Below are positions 15,354 to 24,720 of a stretch of DNA of 55,589 nucleotides, one piece after another (position 1 is the stretch's first letter; each line of letters opens with the position of its first letter). The notes under the pieces are model-generated. The model had not been told where the DNA came from. It searched no databases and saw only the letters and a program-made list of their open reading frames with translations. The DNA comes from an uncultured Alphaproteobacteria bacterium (GTDB lineage: Bacteria > Pseudomonadota > Alphaproteobacteria > Methylaequorales > Methylaequoraceae): positions 1 through 55,589 of the forward strand of contig CACBBU010000009.1 of the NCBI GenBank assembly GCA_902537615.1, read 5' to 3'. The position numbers and the translations under genes are program-made.

Positions 15354-16097
15354 ATGACAATATCTGCACTAATAGTCGCTAGGAACGAAGAAAATAAAAT
15401 TGAAAAATGCTTATCTTCCTTGAATTTTGTTGATGAAATTGTTGTTATACTTGATAGATCAACCGACAGAACTTTTAAAATATGCAAAAAATTTAGCGAT
15501 AAGGTTTTTTCTGGAAAATGGTTGTGTGAAGGACAAAGAAGAAATTTTGGAATTGAAAAATGCTCATCTGAATGGATTTTTGAGATTGATGCTGATGAGA
15601 TAATAACAAAAGGCCTTGCAATAGAAGTTAAAAAAAAAATTAAATTAAACAAATATGATTATTTTTATGTTCCATTAATGAATCATATTTATTGTAAGCC
15701 TATTAAGTTCGGTTGGATGGCATGTCTTGCACCAGATGGCAAGTTTTGTTTCTTTAAAAAAAAAAAAAAAATTTGGCATAAAGGTCTAGTTCATCCCTCT
15801 TATTCACTTAAGGGAGTTAAAGGTCCTATGTTTAAAAATTATATAAATCATTTTATGTCAAAAGATATTACTGAATTATTAGTAAGGTTTAACAGAAATT
15901 CATCTTTACATTCTATTGAATTAAAAAATAAAAATTTAAAAAAATATTTTTCTTTCAGAAAGATTTTTTCAAGGTTTATTAAAAGTTTTTTCTTCAGAAA
16001 AGGCTATAAAGAAGGGAAATTGGGCTTACTAATCTGCATTCTGAATGCAATATATCCCTTGATTTCAGCTATTAAGGCTAGGGAAAATGAGATTTAA
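15354..16097 (+). CDS. Family 2 glycosyltransferase (LPS core type)
   Basis: 247 residues with a GT-A fold: 'ISALIVARNEENKIEKCLSSL' at the N-terminus, then 'EIVVILDRSTDRT' (23-40) and the metal-binding D-A-D at 79-81 in 'FEIDADEI'. The subgroup resembles WaaE/KdtX-type enzymes that add glucose to the lipopolysaccharide inner core; donor and acceptor are inferred only. An A16 run (15756-15771) encodes K135-K139, in the middle of the gene just before 'IWHKGLVHPSY', and a one-base change there would truncate the protein. It is convergent with grxD with a 4-base overlap. Confidence 0.85.
   Translation: MTISALIVARNEENKIEKCLSSLNFVDEIVVILDRSTDRTFKICKKFSDKVFSGKWLCEGQRRNFGIEKCSSEWIFEIDADEIITKGLAIEVKKKIKLNKYDYFYVPLMNHIYCKPIKFGWMACLAPDGKFCFFKKKKKIWHKGLVHPSYSLKGVKGPMFKNYINHFMSKDITELLVRFNRNSSLHSIELKNKNLKKYFSFRKIFSRFIKSFFFRKGYKEGKLGLLICILNAIYPLISAIKARENEI
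15756..15771 (+). repeat. A16 homopolymer inside the glycosyltransferase gene
   Basis: Sixteen consecutive A residues in frame, encoding five lysines plus the first base of an isoleucine codon. It is the longest homopolymer I noticed in the window and is prone to replication, transcription and sequencing slippage. Confidence 0.9.
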
Positions 16098-16432
16098 GAT
16101 TCTGAAATTTCGTAGCTAATATTATTGTCTTCAAGAAAGCCTTCAATTTCTTTATTTTCTAGCATCTCTCTTAGAATATCGCACCCACCAATGAATTCTT
16201 TATTAATATAAATCTGAGGAATTGTTGGCCAATCTGAAAATTCTTTAACACCTTCCCTCAAATCATTATCTTCAAGAACATTGAAACTAGAAAATTTAAC
16301 ACCAAGATAATTGAGTATATCAACAACTTGGGCAGAAAAACCACATTGAGGAAAATCTGGTGTTCCCTTCATAAATAATACAACTTTATCACTATCTATT
16401 AAATTAGAAATTTTTGTTTTAATTTCGTTCAT
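16094..16432 (-). CDS. grxD: Monothiol glutaredoxin, Grx4/GrxD type
   Basis: 112 residues. The monothiol signature CGFS is at 30-33 ('MKGTPDFPQCGFS'), followed by the conserved 'WPTIPQIYINKEFIGGCDIL' region that binds glutathione. Proteins of this type hold a bridging [2Fe-2S] cluster as homodimers or with BolA, and deliver clusters or sense iron. The gene sits ten bases after bolA and is the last gene of the purine-biosynthesis run, an arrangement consistent with the GrxD-BolA complex. Confidence 0.95.
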   Translation of the reverse strand: MNEIKTKISNLIDSDKVVLFMKGTPDFPQCGFSAQVVDILNYLGVKFSSFNVLEDNDLREGVKEFSDWPTIPQIYINKEFIGGCDILREMLENKEIEGFLEDNNISYEISES

Positions 16433-16442
16433 TACTTTCTCC

Positions 16443-16673
16443 TTATATTTCTTTTGTTGTTAACATTAAAGCATGTAAAGTTGAGCCCATATGTTTGCCC
16501 AATGCCTTATAAACTAATTGATGTTGTTTAATTTTAGAAAGTCCCTTAAATCTTTTAGATTTAATTTTTGCATGATAATGGTTGTTATCACCTTTAAGGT
16601 CTGTAATTTCTATTTGAGCATCAGGAATCTGTTTTTTTATCATCTCTGTAATTTGTTTCGCAGTTAGAGTCAT
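16443..16673 (-). CDS. bolA: BolA family protein
   Basis: 76 residues, BolA/IbaG-like. Class II KH-like fold with the helix-turn segment '[20 protein letters not shown]' and the invariant '[10 protein letters not shown]' near the C-terminus, including the histidine that can ligate an iron-sulfur cluster shared with a monothiol glutaredoxin. It is placed directly before grxD and overlaps the purL stop by four bases, so all three are translated from one message. Confidence 0.93.
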   Translation of the reverse strand: MTLTAKQITEMIKKQIPDAQIEITDLKGDNNHYHAKIKSKRFKGLSKIKQHQLVYKALGKHMGSTLHALMLTTKEI

Positions 16674-18847
16674 TTTAAATATTCATTAAACCATTTATTA
16701 TTTAATTTTATAAGGTTTTTTACTGGAATTTCAAAACAATTTGTGAATTCCAAGTAAACTCCACTGACAATCCCAATTTTTTCAATTTCTACTTCTTTTT
16801 CAATGTATTTTTTCAAATTAAAATTTTCTTCAACAATAAGTATATATCTAGACTGATCTTCTCCAAAAATCCATTTTTCAGGTTTTGAAAGAAATTTTTT
16901 TGGTATCTCCACTTTTATTCCCATTTCATTACTTATGCAAAGTTCTGCTAAGGAAACACCAATACCTCCTTCTGATAAATCATGACAACCAATAACTCCA
17001 TTAGTTTTTGAGATTAATTTTTTGACAAATTCTCCGTTTTTTCTTTCTTTTTTAAAATCAACCTTGGGTGGAGGGCCATGATTTAACTTATGCATTTGAT
17101 GAAAAAGAGAAAGTTCTAAATGTCCGAAAGTTTTTCCGACTAAAAAAATATTTGCATTTTCTTTCATTTTAAATCCTTTTGCATTTTCAAGTTTTTTAAT
17201 AAGACCTACTCCTCCTATGACGGGTGTAGGCATTATAGAATTCTTGTTTGTTTCATTGTACAGAGAAACATTTCCAGAAACTACTGGATAATTCAGTTTT
17301 TCACATGCATTTTTAATTCCCTGAATTGCTTGTTTAATTTGATACATAATTTCTTTTTTTTCAGGGTTTCCAAAATTGAGATTATCTGTTATTGCAATTG
17401 GATTAGCACCAGATGCAATTAGGTTTCGCCAAGATTCAGCTACCGCTATTTCAGCTCCAATTTTTGGATCTGACTGACAATAAACAGGGTTACAGTCACA
17501 GGTAATCGCAACTGCCTTTTGTGTTCCGTGTATTCTTATTACTGCAGCATCAGATTTTTCAGAGGATAAAATTGTATCACCCATAACTGATGAATCATAT
17601 TGTTTAAATATCCATTTTTTAGAGGAATGATTTGGACTTGATAAAATTTGCATTAAAATTTTTTTTAAATTTTTTTTTATAACTTTTTTAGGTTTAATTT
17701 TTTTGCTCTTTTTCTTTGATGGTCTGTTATATTCTGGCGCAGATTCCGCAAGTGGTTTAATAGGGAGTGAACCTACCAATTTTTTTTTTAAGTATAATTC
17801 CATATTTCCTGTATTAGTAAGTTTTCCAATTTCAACAGCTTCTAATCCCCATTTTTTAAAAATTTTGAAAGTAAGCTTTTTTTTATTTGGTTTAATAATT
17901 AGTAACATTCTTTCTTGCGTTTCTGATAACATCATTTCATAAGGTGTCATGTTTTCTTCTCTGCATGGAACTTTTTCTAAGAAAAGTTGAACTCCACAAT
18001 TACCTTTAGATGCCATTTCAAATGACGACGAGGTTAAGCCAGCTGCACCCATATCCTGAATTGCTATAATTGCATCATAACTCATAAGTTCTAGACAAGA
18101 CTCCAAAAGAAGTTTTTCCATAAAAGGATCGCCAACCTGAACTTGAGGTCTGTTATTTGTTGAGTCATCTGTGAATTCGGCAGATGCCATTGTCGCCCCG
18201 TGAATCCCATCTCTTCCAGTTTTTGACCCTACATAAATAATAGGATTTCCTATACCTTTTGCTGTAGAATAAAAAATTTTATTTTTATTAACTAAACCAA
18301 CACACATTGCATTTACGAGAATATTGCTATTATAACTTTCATGAAAAAAACACTCACCACCTACAGTTGGAATACCAACGCAATTACCATAGTCACCAAT
18401 TCCCTTAACAACTCCTCTTAATAGATTTTTTGTTCTCCTATTACTTGGGTCGCCAAATCTCAATGAATTGAGGTTTGCAATTGGTCTTGCTCCCATTGTG
18501 AAAACATCTCTCATTATACCTCCAACACCAGTTGCTGCTCCCTGATAAGGTTCAATGAAAGATGGATGATTGTGACTTTCCATTTTAAAAACTATTGCGT
18601 CATTGTCACCTATGTCAATTATACCAGCATTTTCTCCGGGTCCACATATGACATTTTTACCTTTGGTAGGCAAAGTTTTTAACCATTTTTTCGTTGACTT
18701 ATATGAACAATGTTCACTCCACATTACTGAAAAAATCCCTAATTCTAATAGGTTTGGTAATCTTCCAAGAATCTTTTTAATTAAACTATATTCCTTTTTT
18801 GTTAGATTGTGCTCTTGTATTATCTTGTTAGTAATCTTTTCCTTCAT
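16670..18847 (-). CDS. purL: Phosphoribosylformylglycinamidine synthase subunit PurL
   Basis: 725 residues, the short PurL form that needs separate PurQ and PurS. It performs the ATP-dependent FGAR to FGAM step of purine synthesis. Recognisable segments are '[16 protein letters not shown]' near the N-terminus, '[20 protein letters not shown]', '[21 protein letters not shown]', '[12 protein letters not shown]', 'QDMGAAGL', 'AVAESWRNL' and '[14 protein letters not shown]'. The start overlaps the purQ stop by four bases. The lysine-rich middle (about 370-395) reflects the A-rich composition. Confidence 0.97.
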   Translation of the reverse strand: MKEKITNKIIQEHNLTKKEYSLIKKILGRLPNLLELGIFSVMWSEHCSYKSTKKWLKTLPTKGKNVICGPGENAGIIDIGDNDAIVFKMESHNHPSFIEPYQGAATGVGGIMRDVFTMGARPIANLNSLRFGDPSNRRTKNLLRGVVKGIGDYGNCVGIPTVGGECFFHESYNSNILVNAMCVGLVNKNKIFYSTAKGIGNPIIYVGSKTGRDGIHGATMASAEFTDDSTNNRPQVQVGDPFMEKLLLESCLELMSYDAIIAIQDMGAAGLTSSSFEMASKGNCGVQLFLEKVPCREENMTPYEMMLSETQERMLLIIKPNKKKLTFKIFKKWGLEAVEIGKLTNTGNMELYLKKKLVGSLPIKPLAESAPEYNRPSKKKSKKIKPKKVIKKNLKKILMQILSSPNHSSKKWIFKQYDSSVMGDTILSSEKSDAAVIRIHGTQKAVAITCDCNPVYCQSDPKIGAEIAVAESWRNLIASGANPIAITDNLNFGNPEKKEIMYQIKQAIQGIKNACEKLNYPVVSGNVSLYNETNKNSIMPTPVIGGVGLIKKLENAKGFKMKENANIFLVGKTFGHLELSLFHQMHKLNHGPPPKVDFKKERKNGEFVKKLISKTNGVIGCHDLSEGGIGVSLAELCISNEMGIKVEIPKKFLSKPEKWIFGEDQSRYILIVEENFNLKKYIEKEVEIEKIGIVSGVYLEFTNCFEIPVKNLIKLNNKWFNEYLK

Positions 18848-19536
18848 AGCATTTCGTATATTGATTTAAAAAAACCCTTTCCATCTCTACTTGAAAAATT
18901 TTCAATCGCTCTTTCTGGATGAGGCATAAGACCAAGCACATTTTTTTTTTTATTAACGATTCCCGCAATATTATTTTTTGAGCCGTTAGGGTTAAAATTT
19001 TTGTCTTCTGAACCCTCTTTAGAAGTATATTTAAAAATAATTTGCTCATTATCCTCTAACTCTTTGAGTTTTTGATCGTTAACAAAAAAATTTCCCTGAG
19101 AATGAGCAATTGGAAAACTAATAATTTCACCTTTTTTATAACTACTGGTAAATTTATTTTTACTAGTCACTTTAAGAAAAACATCCTCACACTTGAAAAG
19201 TTGGTTAGAGTTTTTAAGAAGTGCACCCTCAAGTAAATTACACTCCGTTAGTATCTGAAAACCGTTACAAATACCAATAATAGGTATACCTTTTTTAGAG
19301 AGTCTTATAACCTCAGAAATTGCAGGGGATTTTGTGGCAATTATTCCTGCCCTTAGATAGTCACCATAAGAAAATCCACCGGGTAAAAAAATTATGTCAG
19401 TTTTTTCTATATTTCTAGTTTGATGCCATACTAAATTAGGCTTTATTCCTAAATTTTTCTCAACAGCAACCATTAGGTCTCTATCACAATTAGAACCAGG
19501 AAAAATAATAATTGAAATTATTTTTTTTTTTTTCAC
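18844..19536 (-). CDS. purQ: Phosphoribosylformylglycinamidine synthase subunit PurQ
   Basis: 230 residues; class I glutamine amidotransferase supplying ammonia to PurL. The nucleophile is C90 in 'GICNGFQIL', and the His-Glu pair sits in 'MPHPERA' close to the C-terminus. '[10 protein letters not shown]' and '[14 protein letters not shown]' are family-specific. It starts at GTG 19536, four bases after purS, and the codons directly after the GTG are a 13-base A run encoding lysines. I see no ATG alternative before the family N-terminus. Confidence 0.96.
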   Translation of the reverse strand: MKKKKIISIIIFPGSNCDRDLMVAVEKNLGIKPNLVWHQTRNIEKTDIIFLPGGFSYGDYLRAGIIATKSPAISEVIRLSKKGIPIIGICNGFQILTECNLLEGALLKNSNQLFKCEDVFLKVTSKNKFTSSYKKGEIISFPIAHSQGNFFVNDQKLKELEDNEQIIFKYTSKEGSEDKNFNPNGSKNNIAGIVNKKKNVLGLMPHPERAIENFSSRDGKGFFKSIYEML

Positions 19537-19540
19537 TAGT

Positions 19541-19777
19541 TTAATTCTTTTTGATTATTTTAAAATTTTCAATAACAGGATTAGAAAGAAGGTTTTCACT
19601 AATTTTTTCTATTTCTTTAAAATAGTCCTTGTTGTCATCAACATATATATCAAAGAATTTACCTTTAATTATTTTTTCAATAGATTTATTCCCCATATTT
19701 TTTATGGTTTGCATAATAGCTTCAGCTTCGGGATCTAAGATTCCTGGCTTGAAATTTACGAATACTCTAAAAATCAT
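19541..19777 (-). CDS. purS: Phosphoribosylformylglycinamidine synthase subunit PurS
   Basis: 78 residues, the normal size. It is the small structural subunit that bridges PurL and PurQ and helps ammonia transfer. It shows '[17 protein letters not shown]' near the N-terminus, the usual 'K.GILDPQG' type segment. The start lies inside the end of purC (11-base overlap), in the order purC-purS-purQ-purL typical of alphaproteobacteria. Confidence 0.95.
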   Translation of the reverse strand: MIFRVFVNFKPGILDPEAEAIMQTIKNMGNKSIEKIIKGKFFDIYVDDNKDYFKEIEKISENLLSNPVIENFKIIKKN

Positions 19778-20522
19778 TCTTTAGAACCTTTTTGAACTCT
19801 TTTTCAGATAAAACACCTAATCTATAGGCAACTTCTTTATAAGCAATATCCACCTCACCAAGATCTTGCCTAAACCTGTCCTTATCAAGCTTTTTATTTG
19901 TCAATATATCCCATAGTCTACAATTATCAGGACTTATTTCATCTGCAAGCATTATTGAGTTATCTTGACCAGACCAAAATCTTCCAAATTCGATTTTAAA
20001 ATCTACTAAACGTATTTTTTGTGAATAGAAATATCCAGTCAAAAAATCGTTTATTCTCGCTGAGGTTGATATGATTTCCTCTAATTCTGAGTGTGTTGCC
20101 CACTCAAAAACTATTATGTGTTCCTCTGAAATAATAGGATCATTCAGTTTATCATCCTTAAGATAAAATTCTATAATTGGCCTTGGTAGAACTTTTCCTT
20201 CCTCAATTCCTAAGCGTTTAACTATTGAACCTGTAGCTATATTTCTAATTACAACTTCTATTGGAATAATTTCTAACTTGTGAATTAATTGCTCTCGCAT
20301 ATTTAATCGTTTTATGAAGTGATTAGGAATATTTATATCGTTTAGCCTAGTCATTAATAATTCAGAAATAAAATTGTTTATTACTCCTTTACCGGGAATA
20401 ATAGCTTTTTTTTTATTGTTAAAGGCCGTAGCGTCGTCTTTGAAATATTGAATTAAAGTATTTGGTTCTTTTCCCTTATAAATTACTTTCGCTTTTCCTT
20501 CGTATAATTTTTTTTTTAACAT
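19767..20522 (-). CDS. purC: Phosphoribosylaminoimidazole-succinocarboxamide synthase
   Basis: 251 residues. SAICAR synthetase, which joins CAIR and aspartate using ATP. Visible features are '[10 protein letters not shown]' at the N-terminus, '[22 protein letters not shown]', '[18 protein letters not shown]', '[10 protein letters not shown]' and '[14 protein letters not shown]'. The ATG overlaps the purB stop by one base (TAATG), indicating translational coupling. Confidence 0.97.
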   Translation of the reverse strand: MLKKKLYEGKAKVIYKGKEPNTLIQYFKDDATAFNNKKKAIIPGKGVINNFISELLMTRLNDINIPNHFIKRLNMREQLIHKLEIIPIEVVIRNIATGSIVKRLGIEEGKVLPRPIIEFYLKDDKLNDPIISEEHIIVFEWATHSELEEIISTSARINDFLTGYFYSQKIRLVDFKIEFGRFWSGQDNSIMLADEISPDNCRLWDILTNKKLDKDRFRQDLGEVDIAYKEVAYRLGVLSEKEFKKVLKNDF

Positions 20523-21814
20523 TATTTTTCAATTTTATTAAAAATATGGTCAATATTTTTAAAATGGTATTCAAGTTCAAAAATTTTATCAATTTCTTTA
20601 GATGAAAGAAAATCTTTAATACTTTTATTTTTTTTTAGTAAGTCTTTAAAATTCTTGTTTTTATTCCAAGAGTCCATTGCAATTTTTTGAACTTTTCTAT
20701 AGGCTTTTTCTCTAGTAAGTCCTTTCTCTATGAGTCTGAGTAAAACCCTTTGTGAGTTGTAAAGTCCTTTGCTTTTATTAAGATTGTCAAACATACTCTT
20801 TTCGTTGACTATTAAATTTTTAATTACATCAGACATTCTGTTTAAGGAAAAGTCTAATAAAATGAGAGTATCTGGAAAAATTACTCGTTCTACAGATGAG
20901 TGAGAAATATCTCTTTCATGCCATAAGGAAACATTTTCCAAAATTGGTAAAATATTGGCCCTAATGATTCTTGCAATACCTGTTATATTTTCTGATAAAA
21001 CTGGATTTTTTTTATGGGGCATCGCCGAAGAGCCCTTTTGCTTGTCAGAAAAAAACTCTTGTACTTCTCTTAGTTCACTTCTTTGAAGATGTCTAATTTC
21101 TATAGCTAGATTTTCAAGTGATGAAGCGATTATAGCAATAACAGAAAAAAGATGTGCATATCTGTCCCTCGGTATGATCTGCGTAGAAACTTCTTCTGAG
21201 CGAATTTTTAATTTTGTGGCAACATAATCTTGTACAAAAGGATCAATATTTGCGAAGGTACCAACTGCTCCAGATATTGCACAGACTGAAATATTCTTTT
21301 CAGCTTCCAAAAATCTTTCATATGAACGTTTAAATTCAAAATACTTGCCTAGCATTTTGAGTCCAAATGTTGTTGGTTCAGCATATATTCCATGACTCCT
21401 TCCAATACATGGTGTTTTTTTATATCTAAGAGCCTTTTCCTTTAAAACTTTTAATAATTTTTCTAATTCTTTCTTTATTATTAAACAGGATTCCTTTAGT
21501 TGGATAGATAATGCGGTATCTAAAATATCTGAAGAAGTAACTCCTTTATGAATAAACCTTGAGTCGTCACCAATATTTTCTGACAGATTAGTTAAAAATG
21601 CAATGACGTCATGTTTTATCTCTTGTTCAATTTCATCTATTCTATTCTCATCAAATTTGGCTTTTTTTTTGATTACTTTAAGTGATTTTTCTGGAACTTT
21701 TCCTAATTTATTTAGAGCTTCACAAATTAGAATTTCAATTTTTAACCAGATTTTAAATTTATTTTTAGGTTCCCAAATTTTTGATATTTCTTTTCTTGAG
21801 TATCTAGGTATCAT
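20522..21814 (-). CDS. purB: Adenylosuccinate lyase
   Basis: 430 residues of the fumarase/aspartase superfamily. It works twice in purine synthesis, cleaving SAICAR and adenylosuccinate. Signature '[11 protein letters not shown]' is present near residue 266, with '[10 protein letters not shown]' near 91-100 and '[14 protein letters not shown]' near 139-152. It is preceded by map and followed by purC on the minus strand. The preceding map stop lies five bases away. Confidence 0.96.
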   Translation of the reverse strand: MIPRYSRKEISKIWEPKNKFKIWLKIEILICEALNKLGKVPEKSLKVIKKKAKFDENRIDEIEQEIKHDVIAFLTNLSENIGDDSRFIHKGVTSSDILDTALSIQLKESCLIIKKELEKLLKVLKEKALRYKKTPCIGRSHGIYAEPTTFGLKMLGKYFEFKRSYERFLEAEKNISVCAISGAVGTFANIDPFVQDYVATKLKIRSEEVSTQIIPRDRYAHLFSVIAIIASSLENLAIEIRHLQRSELREVQEFFSDKQKGSSAMPHKKNPVLSENITGIARIIRANILPILENVSLWHERDISHSSVERVIFPDTLILLDFSLNRMSDVIKNLIVNEKSMFDNLNKSKGLYNSQRVLLRLIEKGLTREKAYRKVQKIAMDSWNKNKNFKDLLKKNKSIKDFLSSKEIDKIFELEYHFKNIDHIFNKIEK

Positions 21815-21819
21815 TTTTT

Positions 21820-22602
21820 TTAGTATGGTGGGAATGAGTAATTTTTTTTTGAAAGGGTAAATATTTCATAACCATTTTTTGTAACTCCTACAGAATGTTC
21901 AAATTGAGCAGATAAAGATTTATCGCAAGTTACAGCAGTCCACCCATCACTTAAAATCTTAACTTTGTATCCACCTATGTTTATCATGGGTTCAACTGTA
22001 AAAAACATACCTTCTTCTAGCTTAACACCTTCTCCTTGTTTACCAAAATGAAGAATACTTGGTTGATCGTGAAATACTTTGCCAAGACCATGCCCACAAA
22101 AATCTCTTACAACTGAATAATTCTTTTTTTCTGCAAATGATTGTATCGCATAACCAATATCACCAGTTGTATTACCTGGCTTTACTTGTTCTATTCCTCT
22201 CATCATTGCTTCAAATGTTGTTTCAACAAGTTTTTGAGCTTTAATTTTTACATTTCCAACATAAAACATTCTACTTGTATCCCCATGCCAACCATTAAGT
22301 TTTGGCGTAACATCAATATTCAATATATCTCCTTCTTCTAAGACTTTATTTCCTGGTATACCGTGACAAACAACATGATTCACAGAGGTACATACAGACT
22401 TTGGAAATCCTTTATAATTAAGAGGTGCTGGTACTGCTCCTCTTTCAATCTGATAAATATGACAAATTTCATCAATTTCTAATGTTGAAATTCCTGGTTT
22501 TATATAATCAGTAATATAATCTAAACATCCCGCAGCCAAAGCACCTACCTCCCTCATACTTTTAAATTCTAGCTGATTATGTATTTTGATGTTATTGGTC
22601 AT
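21820..22602 (-). CDS. map: Methionine aminopeptidase, type I
   Basis: 260 residues from the ATG at 22602. The open frame continues to 22662, but those 20 residues are a hydrophobic artefact and homologues begin near 'MTNNIKIHNQLEF'. The pita-bread metalloprotease fold is shown by 'NYKGFPKSVCTSVNHVVCHGIP', metal ligands in 'LNIDVTPKLNGWHGDTSRMF', 'GHGLGKVFHDQP' and 'FTVEPMI'. It removes the initiator methionine from nascent proteins. It heads the minus-strand map-pur operon, divergent from the cinA-like gene with about 50 bases between the starts. Confidence 0.95.
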   Translation of the reverse strand: MTNNIKIHNQLEFKSMREVGALAAGCLDYITDYIKPGISTLEIDEICHIYQIERGAVPAPLNYKGFPKSVCTSVNHVVCHGIPGNKVLEEGDILNIDVTPKLNGWHGDTSRMFYVGNVKIKAQKLVETTFEAMMRGIEQVKPGNTTGDIGYAIQSFAEKKNYSVVRDFCGHGLGKVFHDQPSILHFGKQGEGVKLEEGMFFTVEPMINIGGYKVKILSDGWTAVTCDKSLSAQFEHSVGVTKNGYEIFTLSKKNYSFPPY

Positions 22603-22652
22603 AGAAAAAGAATAATGTATAGTAAAAAAATTAAAACTAATAGAAAAAAAAA

Positions 22653-23402
22653 ATGAAATCAAACAGAAAAACTTTTGGTATTATAATTATAGGAAATGAA
22701 ATTTTGTCCGGAAAAACATTAGATACCAATTCACACTTGATTTGCACCGAACTTCATAATATTGGTTTGGTTTGTAAAGAAATAGTAACAATACCTGATA
22801 TTGAAAAAATTATTTCAGAAAAAGTTAATTTGTTTAGACAAAAATTTGACTTTGTTTTTACTACTGGTGGAATTGGCCCAACTCATGATGATAAAACGTC
22901 AAATGCAATTGCAATTGCTTTTGGTGACTTGCTAACTTTAAACAAAGAAGCAAAAAAAAGACTGGAAAAACACTATTCCGATGACTTGTTAACTAATGCT
23001 AGATTAAAAATGGCATATGTTCCCTCAAGAGCTAAATTAATTGACAACCCAGTCAGTATTGCTCCAGGTTTTTTTATAGAAAATGTTTTTGTTTTTCCAG
23101 GTGTTCCTAAAATATTGGAGGTAATGTTTAAGGATATATTAAAAAAATTTAAAAAAAATAAAAAAAAATTCATAAAAAAAATTATTACAACTACTTTGTC
23201 AGAAGGTATAATTGGAGAATATCTTGCAGATGTACAAAAAAAATATAGTGACCTTGAGATTGGAAGTTACCCCTATTTTAAGAAAAACACTTTTGGAGTT
23301 TCTTTAGTTATAATAGGAGAGACTTCCAAGAGGGTAAAAGAGGTTTGTGATTTATTAATTAGCTATCTTGAGAAAAATAATGGAAACCCAAGGTTATTTT
23401 AG
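22653..23402 (+). CDS. CinA-like molybdopterin-binding domain protein
   Basis: 249 residues forming only the MoCF_biosynth/CinA N-terminal domain: 'GIIIIGNEILSGKTLDTNSH' then 'VFTTGGIGPTHDDKTSNAIA' and 'VFPGVPKILEVMF'. The C-terminal nicotinamide-nucleotide amidase domain of full CinA is absent. Such short forms are common in alphaproteobacteria. Proposed roles are pyrophosphatase activity on ADP-ribose-type compounds or molybdopterin binding; which applies here is open. It is convergent with the PopZ-like gene (9-base overlap). Confidence 0.88.
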   Translation: MKSNRKTFGIIIIGNEILSGKTLDTNSHLICTELHNIGLVCKEIVTIPDIEKIISEKVNLFRQKFDFVFTTGGIGPTHDDKTSNAIAIAFGDLLTLNKEAKKRLEKHYSDDLLTNARLKMAYVPSRAKLIDNPVSIAPGFFIENVFVFPGVPKILEVMFKDILKKFKKNKKKFIKKIITTTLSEGIIGEYLADVQKKYSDLEIGSYPYFKKNTFGVSLVIIGETSKRVKEVCDLLISYLEKNNGNPRLF

Positions 23403-23840
23403 TTTTTCCAACAATATTTTTTTTGTGTGAAGAGCAGTTTCTTCTTTTATTAAATCCGGTAATTCCTTTTTAATCCAAAAATTCAATGACTCTTTGAACA
23501 TTTTTTCTAAATCATTTTCTAAGTTTTCTTTATTAATTTCATTAGACGGCAAATTTTGAGATTTCTTTTGACAGTTCTCAAAATTCAAATCCCTCCAACT
23601 ATTTTTTGAATGAGAATTATTTTTTGGTAAAACTACATCTTTTTTTTTTATTGTTTTATTGAGGGTTAGCTCATTAAAATCTTGTTTTTTTAATGGATTT
23701 TCTGTACTGGATTGATTAATTTTATTGAGCTCTATTATCTCATTTGTTTCTAAACGTTCTAATCTTTCTTCGTTTTGTGCTTCTAAAATCAGTTCTTGAA
23801 TAGAGTAAAGTATTTCTTCTACTTTTTTTTGATTGTTCAT
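23394..23840 (-). CDS. popZ: PopZ-like polar organising protein (DUF2497)
   Basis: 148 residues with the two ends that define alphaproteobacterial PopZ. The N-terminal helix 'KVEEILYSIQELILEAQ' corresponds to the partner-binding 'EEILASIRRII' helix. The C-terminal oligomerisation region is 'MFKESLNFWIKKELPDLIKEE' (about residues 113-133). Between them is a charged, disordered linker, here rich in Asn/Lys/Glu rather than Pro/Glu. PopZ self-assembles at cell poles and anchors ParB-bound origins. The usual PopZ-valS neighbourhood is absent. The assignment rests on pattern recognition and short helices, so it is moderately sure. Confidence 0.65.
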   Translation of the reverse strand: MNNQKKVEEILYSIQELILEAQNEERLERLETNEIIELNKINQSSTENPLKKQDFNELTLNKTIKKKDVVLPKNNSHSKNSWRDLNFENCQKKSQNLPSNEINKENLENDLEKMFKESLNFWIKKELPDLIKEETALHTKKILLEKLK

Positions 23841-23892
23841 TAAAAAATATCTTATAATTATGTTAAAGTAATGTAATAGTTTTTATTATTAT

Positions 23893-24336
23893 ATGTCAAA
23901 TATTACGTTCCAAATTATACCATTTGCTTTCATTTTTATAGTAATCTTATTTTTTCTTGCAAAAAAAAAAAATATTAAAAAAGAAATTATTGTTTCTAAA
24001 GGAACAACATTAACTGACTATGGTGAGTATAAAGATTTTTTTGAGAATGCAGAAAAAAAATTAGTAGCTTTGAGAGAACTTTATCGCCAAGAGTTGATAG
24101 ACGTAAATATGTATGTAAAAAAAACTGAATTAGTTGCTGAATCCATTTCTAAGCTGACAGGAAAGAATTTTAAAGAGTTGGTAGAAACAAAAAATGAACA
24201 TATTTACAAAAGATTAAAAGATGATATTAGTAAAAAAATAGAAAAAATTCCTTCAAAACAAAATATCGGTGATCTTGATAAATTAATAAGTGATGTTGAT
24301 AAAAGAATTGAAATGGGCCTAAACTATGAACGATAA
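23893..24336 (+). CDS. Membrane-anchored coiled-coil protein (hypothetical)
   Basis: 147 residues: one N-terminal membrane helix (about residues 5-24, 'FQIIPFAFIFIVILFFLAKKK') and a long, charged, mostly helical cytoplasmic part ('ENAEKKLVALRELYRQELIDVNMYVKKTELVAESISKL') likely to form a coiled coil. No family is recognised. Its stop overlaps the start of the next small gene (ATGAACGATAA), so the two are translationally coupled. It is divergent from the PopZ-like gene, with 52 bases between the starts. The neighbours suggest a role in cell-pole or envelope organisation, which is speculation. Confidence 0.6.
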   Translation: MSNITFQIIPFAFIFIVILFFLAKKKNIKKEIIVSKGTTLTDYGEYKDFFENAEKKLVALRELYRQELIDVNMYVKKTELVAESISKLTGKNFKELVETKNEHIYKRLKDDISKKIEKIPSKQNIGDLDKLISDVDKRIEMGLNYER

Positions 24337-24529
24337 CAAAAAAATTTTAGACCAAGTAAAAAATGCAGTATCACCTAAAAAATCTGATGGAAAAAAATTA
24401 AAAAATAATGAAAAATTTAGTAATAATTCCAACGAAACTAAAAAATTAATTGATATTTGGATAAAAAATAATGCAGAAAAAATTACTAAAGAAATTATAA
24501 GTGAAAATATAAAAAAGCTTTTTAAATGA
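24326..24529 (+). CDS. Small protein with a PopZ-like C-terminal helix
   Basis: 67 residues. The first 37 are lysine/asparagine-rich and probably disordered. The last 28, 'LIDIWIKNNAEKITKEIISE' and onward to the end, resemble the C-terminal helix region of PopZ/DUF2497 ('W-x-x-x-x-L/A-x-x-I-x-x-x-I-x-x-E-I'). Coupled to the membrane-anchored gene upstream, it would make a mini-PopZ tail made together with a membrane protein. The similarity is short and could be coincidental; no function is assigned. Confidence 0.5.
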   Translation: MNDNKKILDQVKNAVSPKKSDGKKLKNNEKFSNNSNETKKLIDIWIKNNAEKITKEIISENIKKLFK

Positions 24530-24610
24530 TTACTTTACTTAGAAAATTTATTTAGTAGATTCTTAAAAACATTTGTACATTCATGAAAAAAAATCAAAAT
24601 ATTAAATATT

Positions 24611-24699
24611 GCGAGCGTGCTGAAATTGGTAAACAGACAGGACTTAAAATCCTGCGGGTGGTAACACCCTTGTGGGTTCAAGTCCCACCGCTCGCACCA
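24611..24699 (+). tRNA. tRNA-Leu (UAA)
   Basis: A complete 89-base class II tRNA with encoded CCA (24697-24699). The acceptor stem GCGAGCG (24611-24617) pairs with CGCTCGC (24689-24695), discriminator A24696. The anticodon stem-loop CAGGA-CTTAAAA-TCCTG gives anticodon TAA. There is a long variable arm GGGTG-GTAA-CACCC, and a T arm GTGGG-TTCAAGT-CCCAC. It stands alone between the small PopZ-like gene and the dsbA-like gene. No attachment-site duplication or integrase is seen beside it. Confidence 0.97.
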
Positions 24700-24720
24700 A
24701 TTTAAAAAATATATGTTATA

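Noticed and set aside
21603-21860. Open frames opposite purB, purL, tgt, queA, icd and the RND permease genes.
   Set aside because: They are antisense to well-conserved genes, have no ribosome-binding site and show no family features; long shadows are expected in this A/T-skewed coding sequence.
24611-24699. The tRNA gene as an integration site for a mobile element.
   Set aside because: No integrase, no direct repeat of the tRNA 3' end, and normal core genes on both sides.
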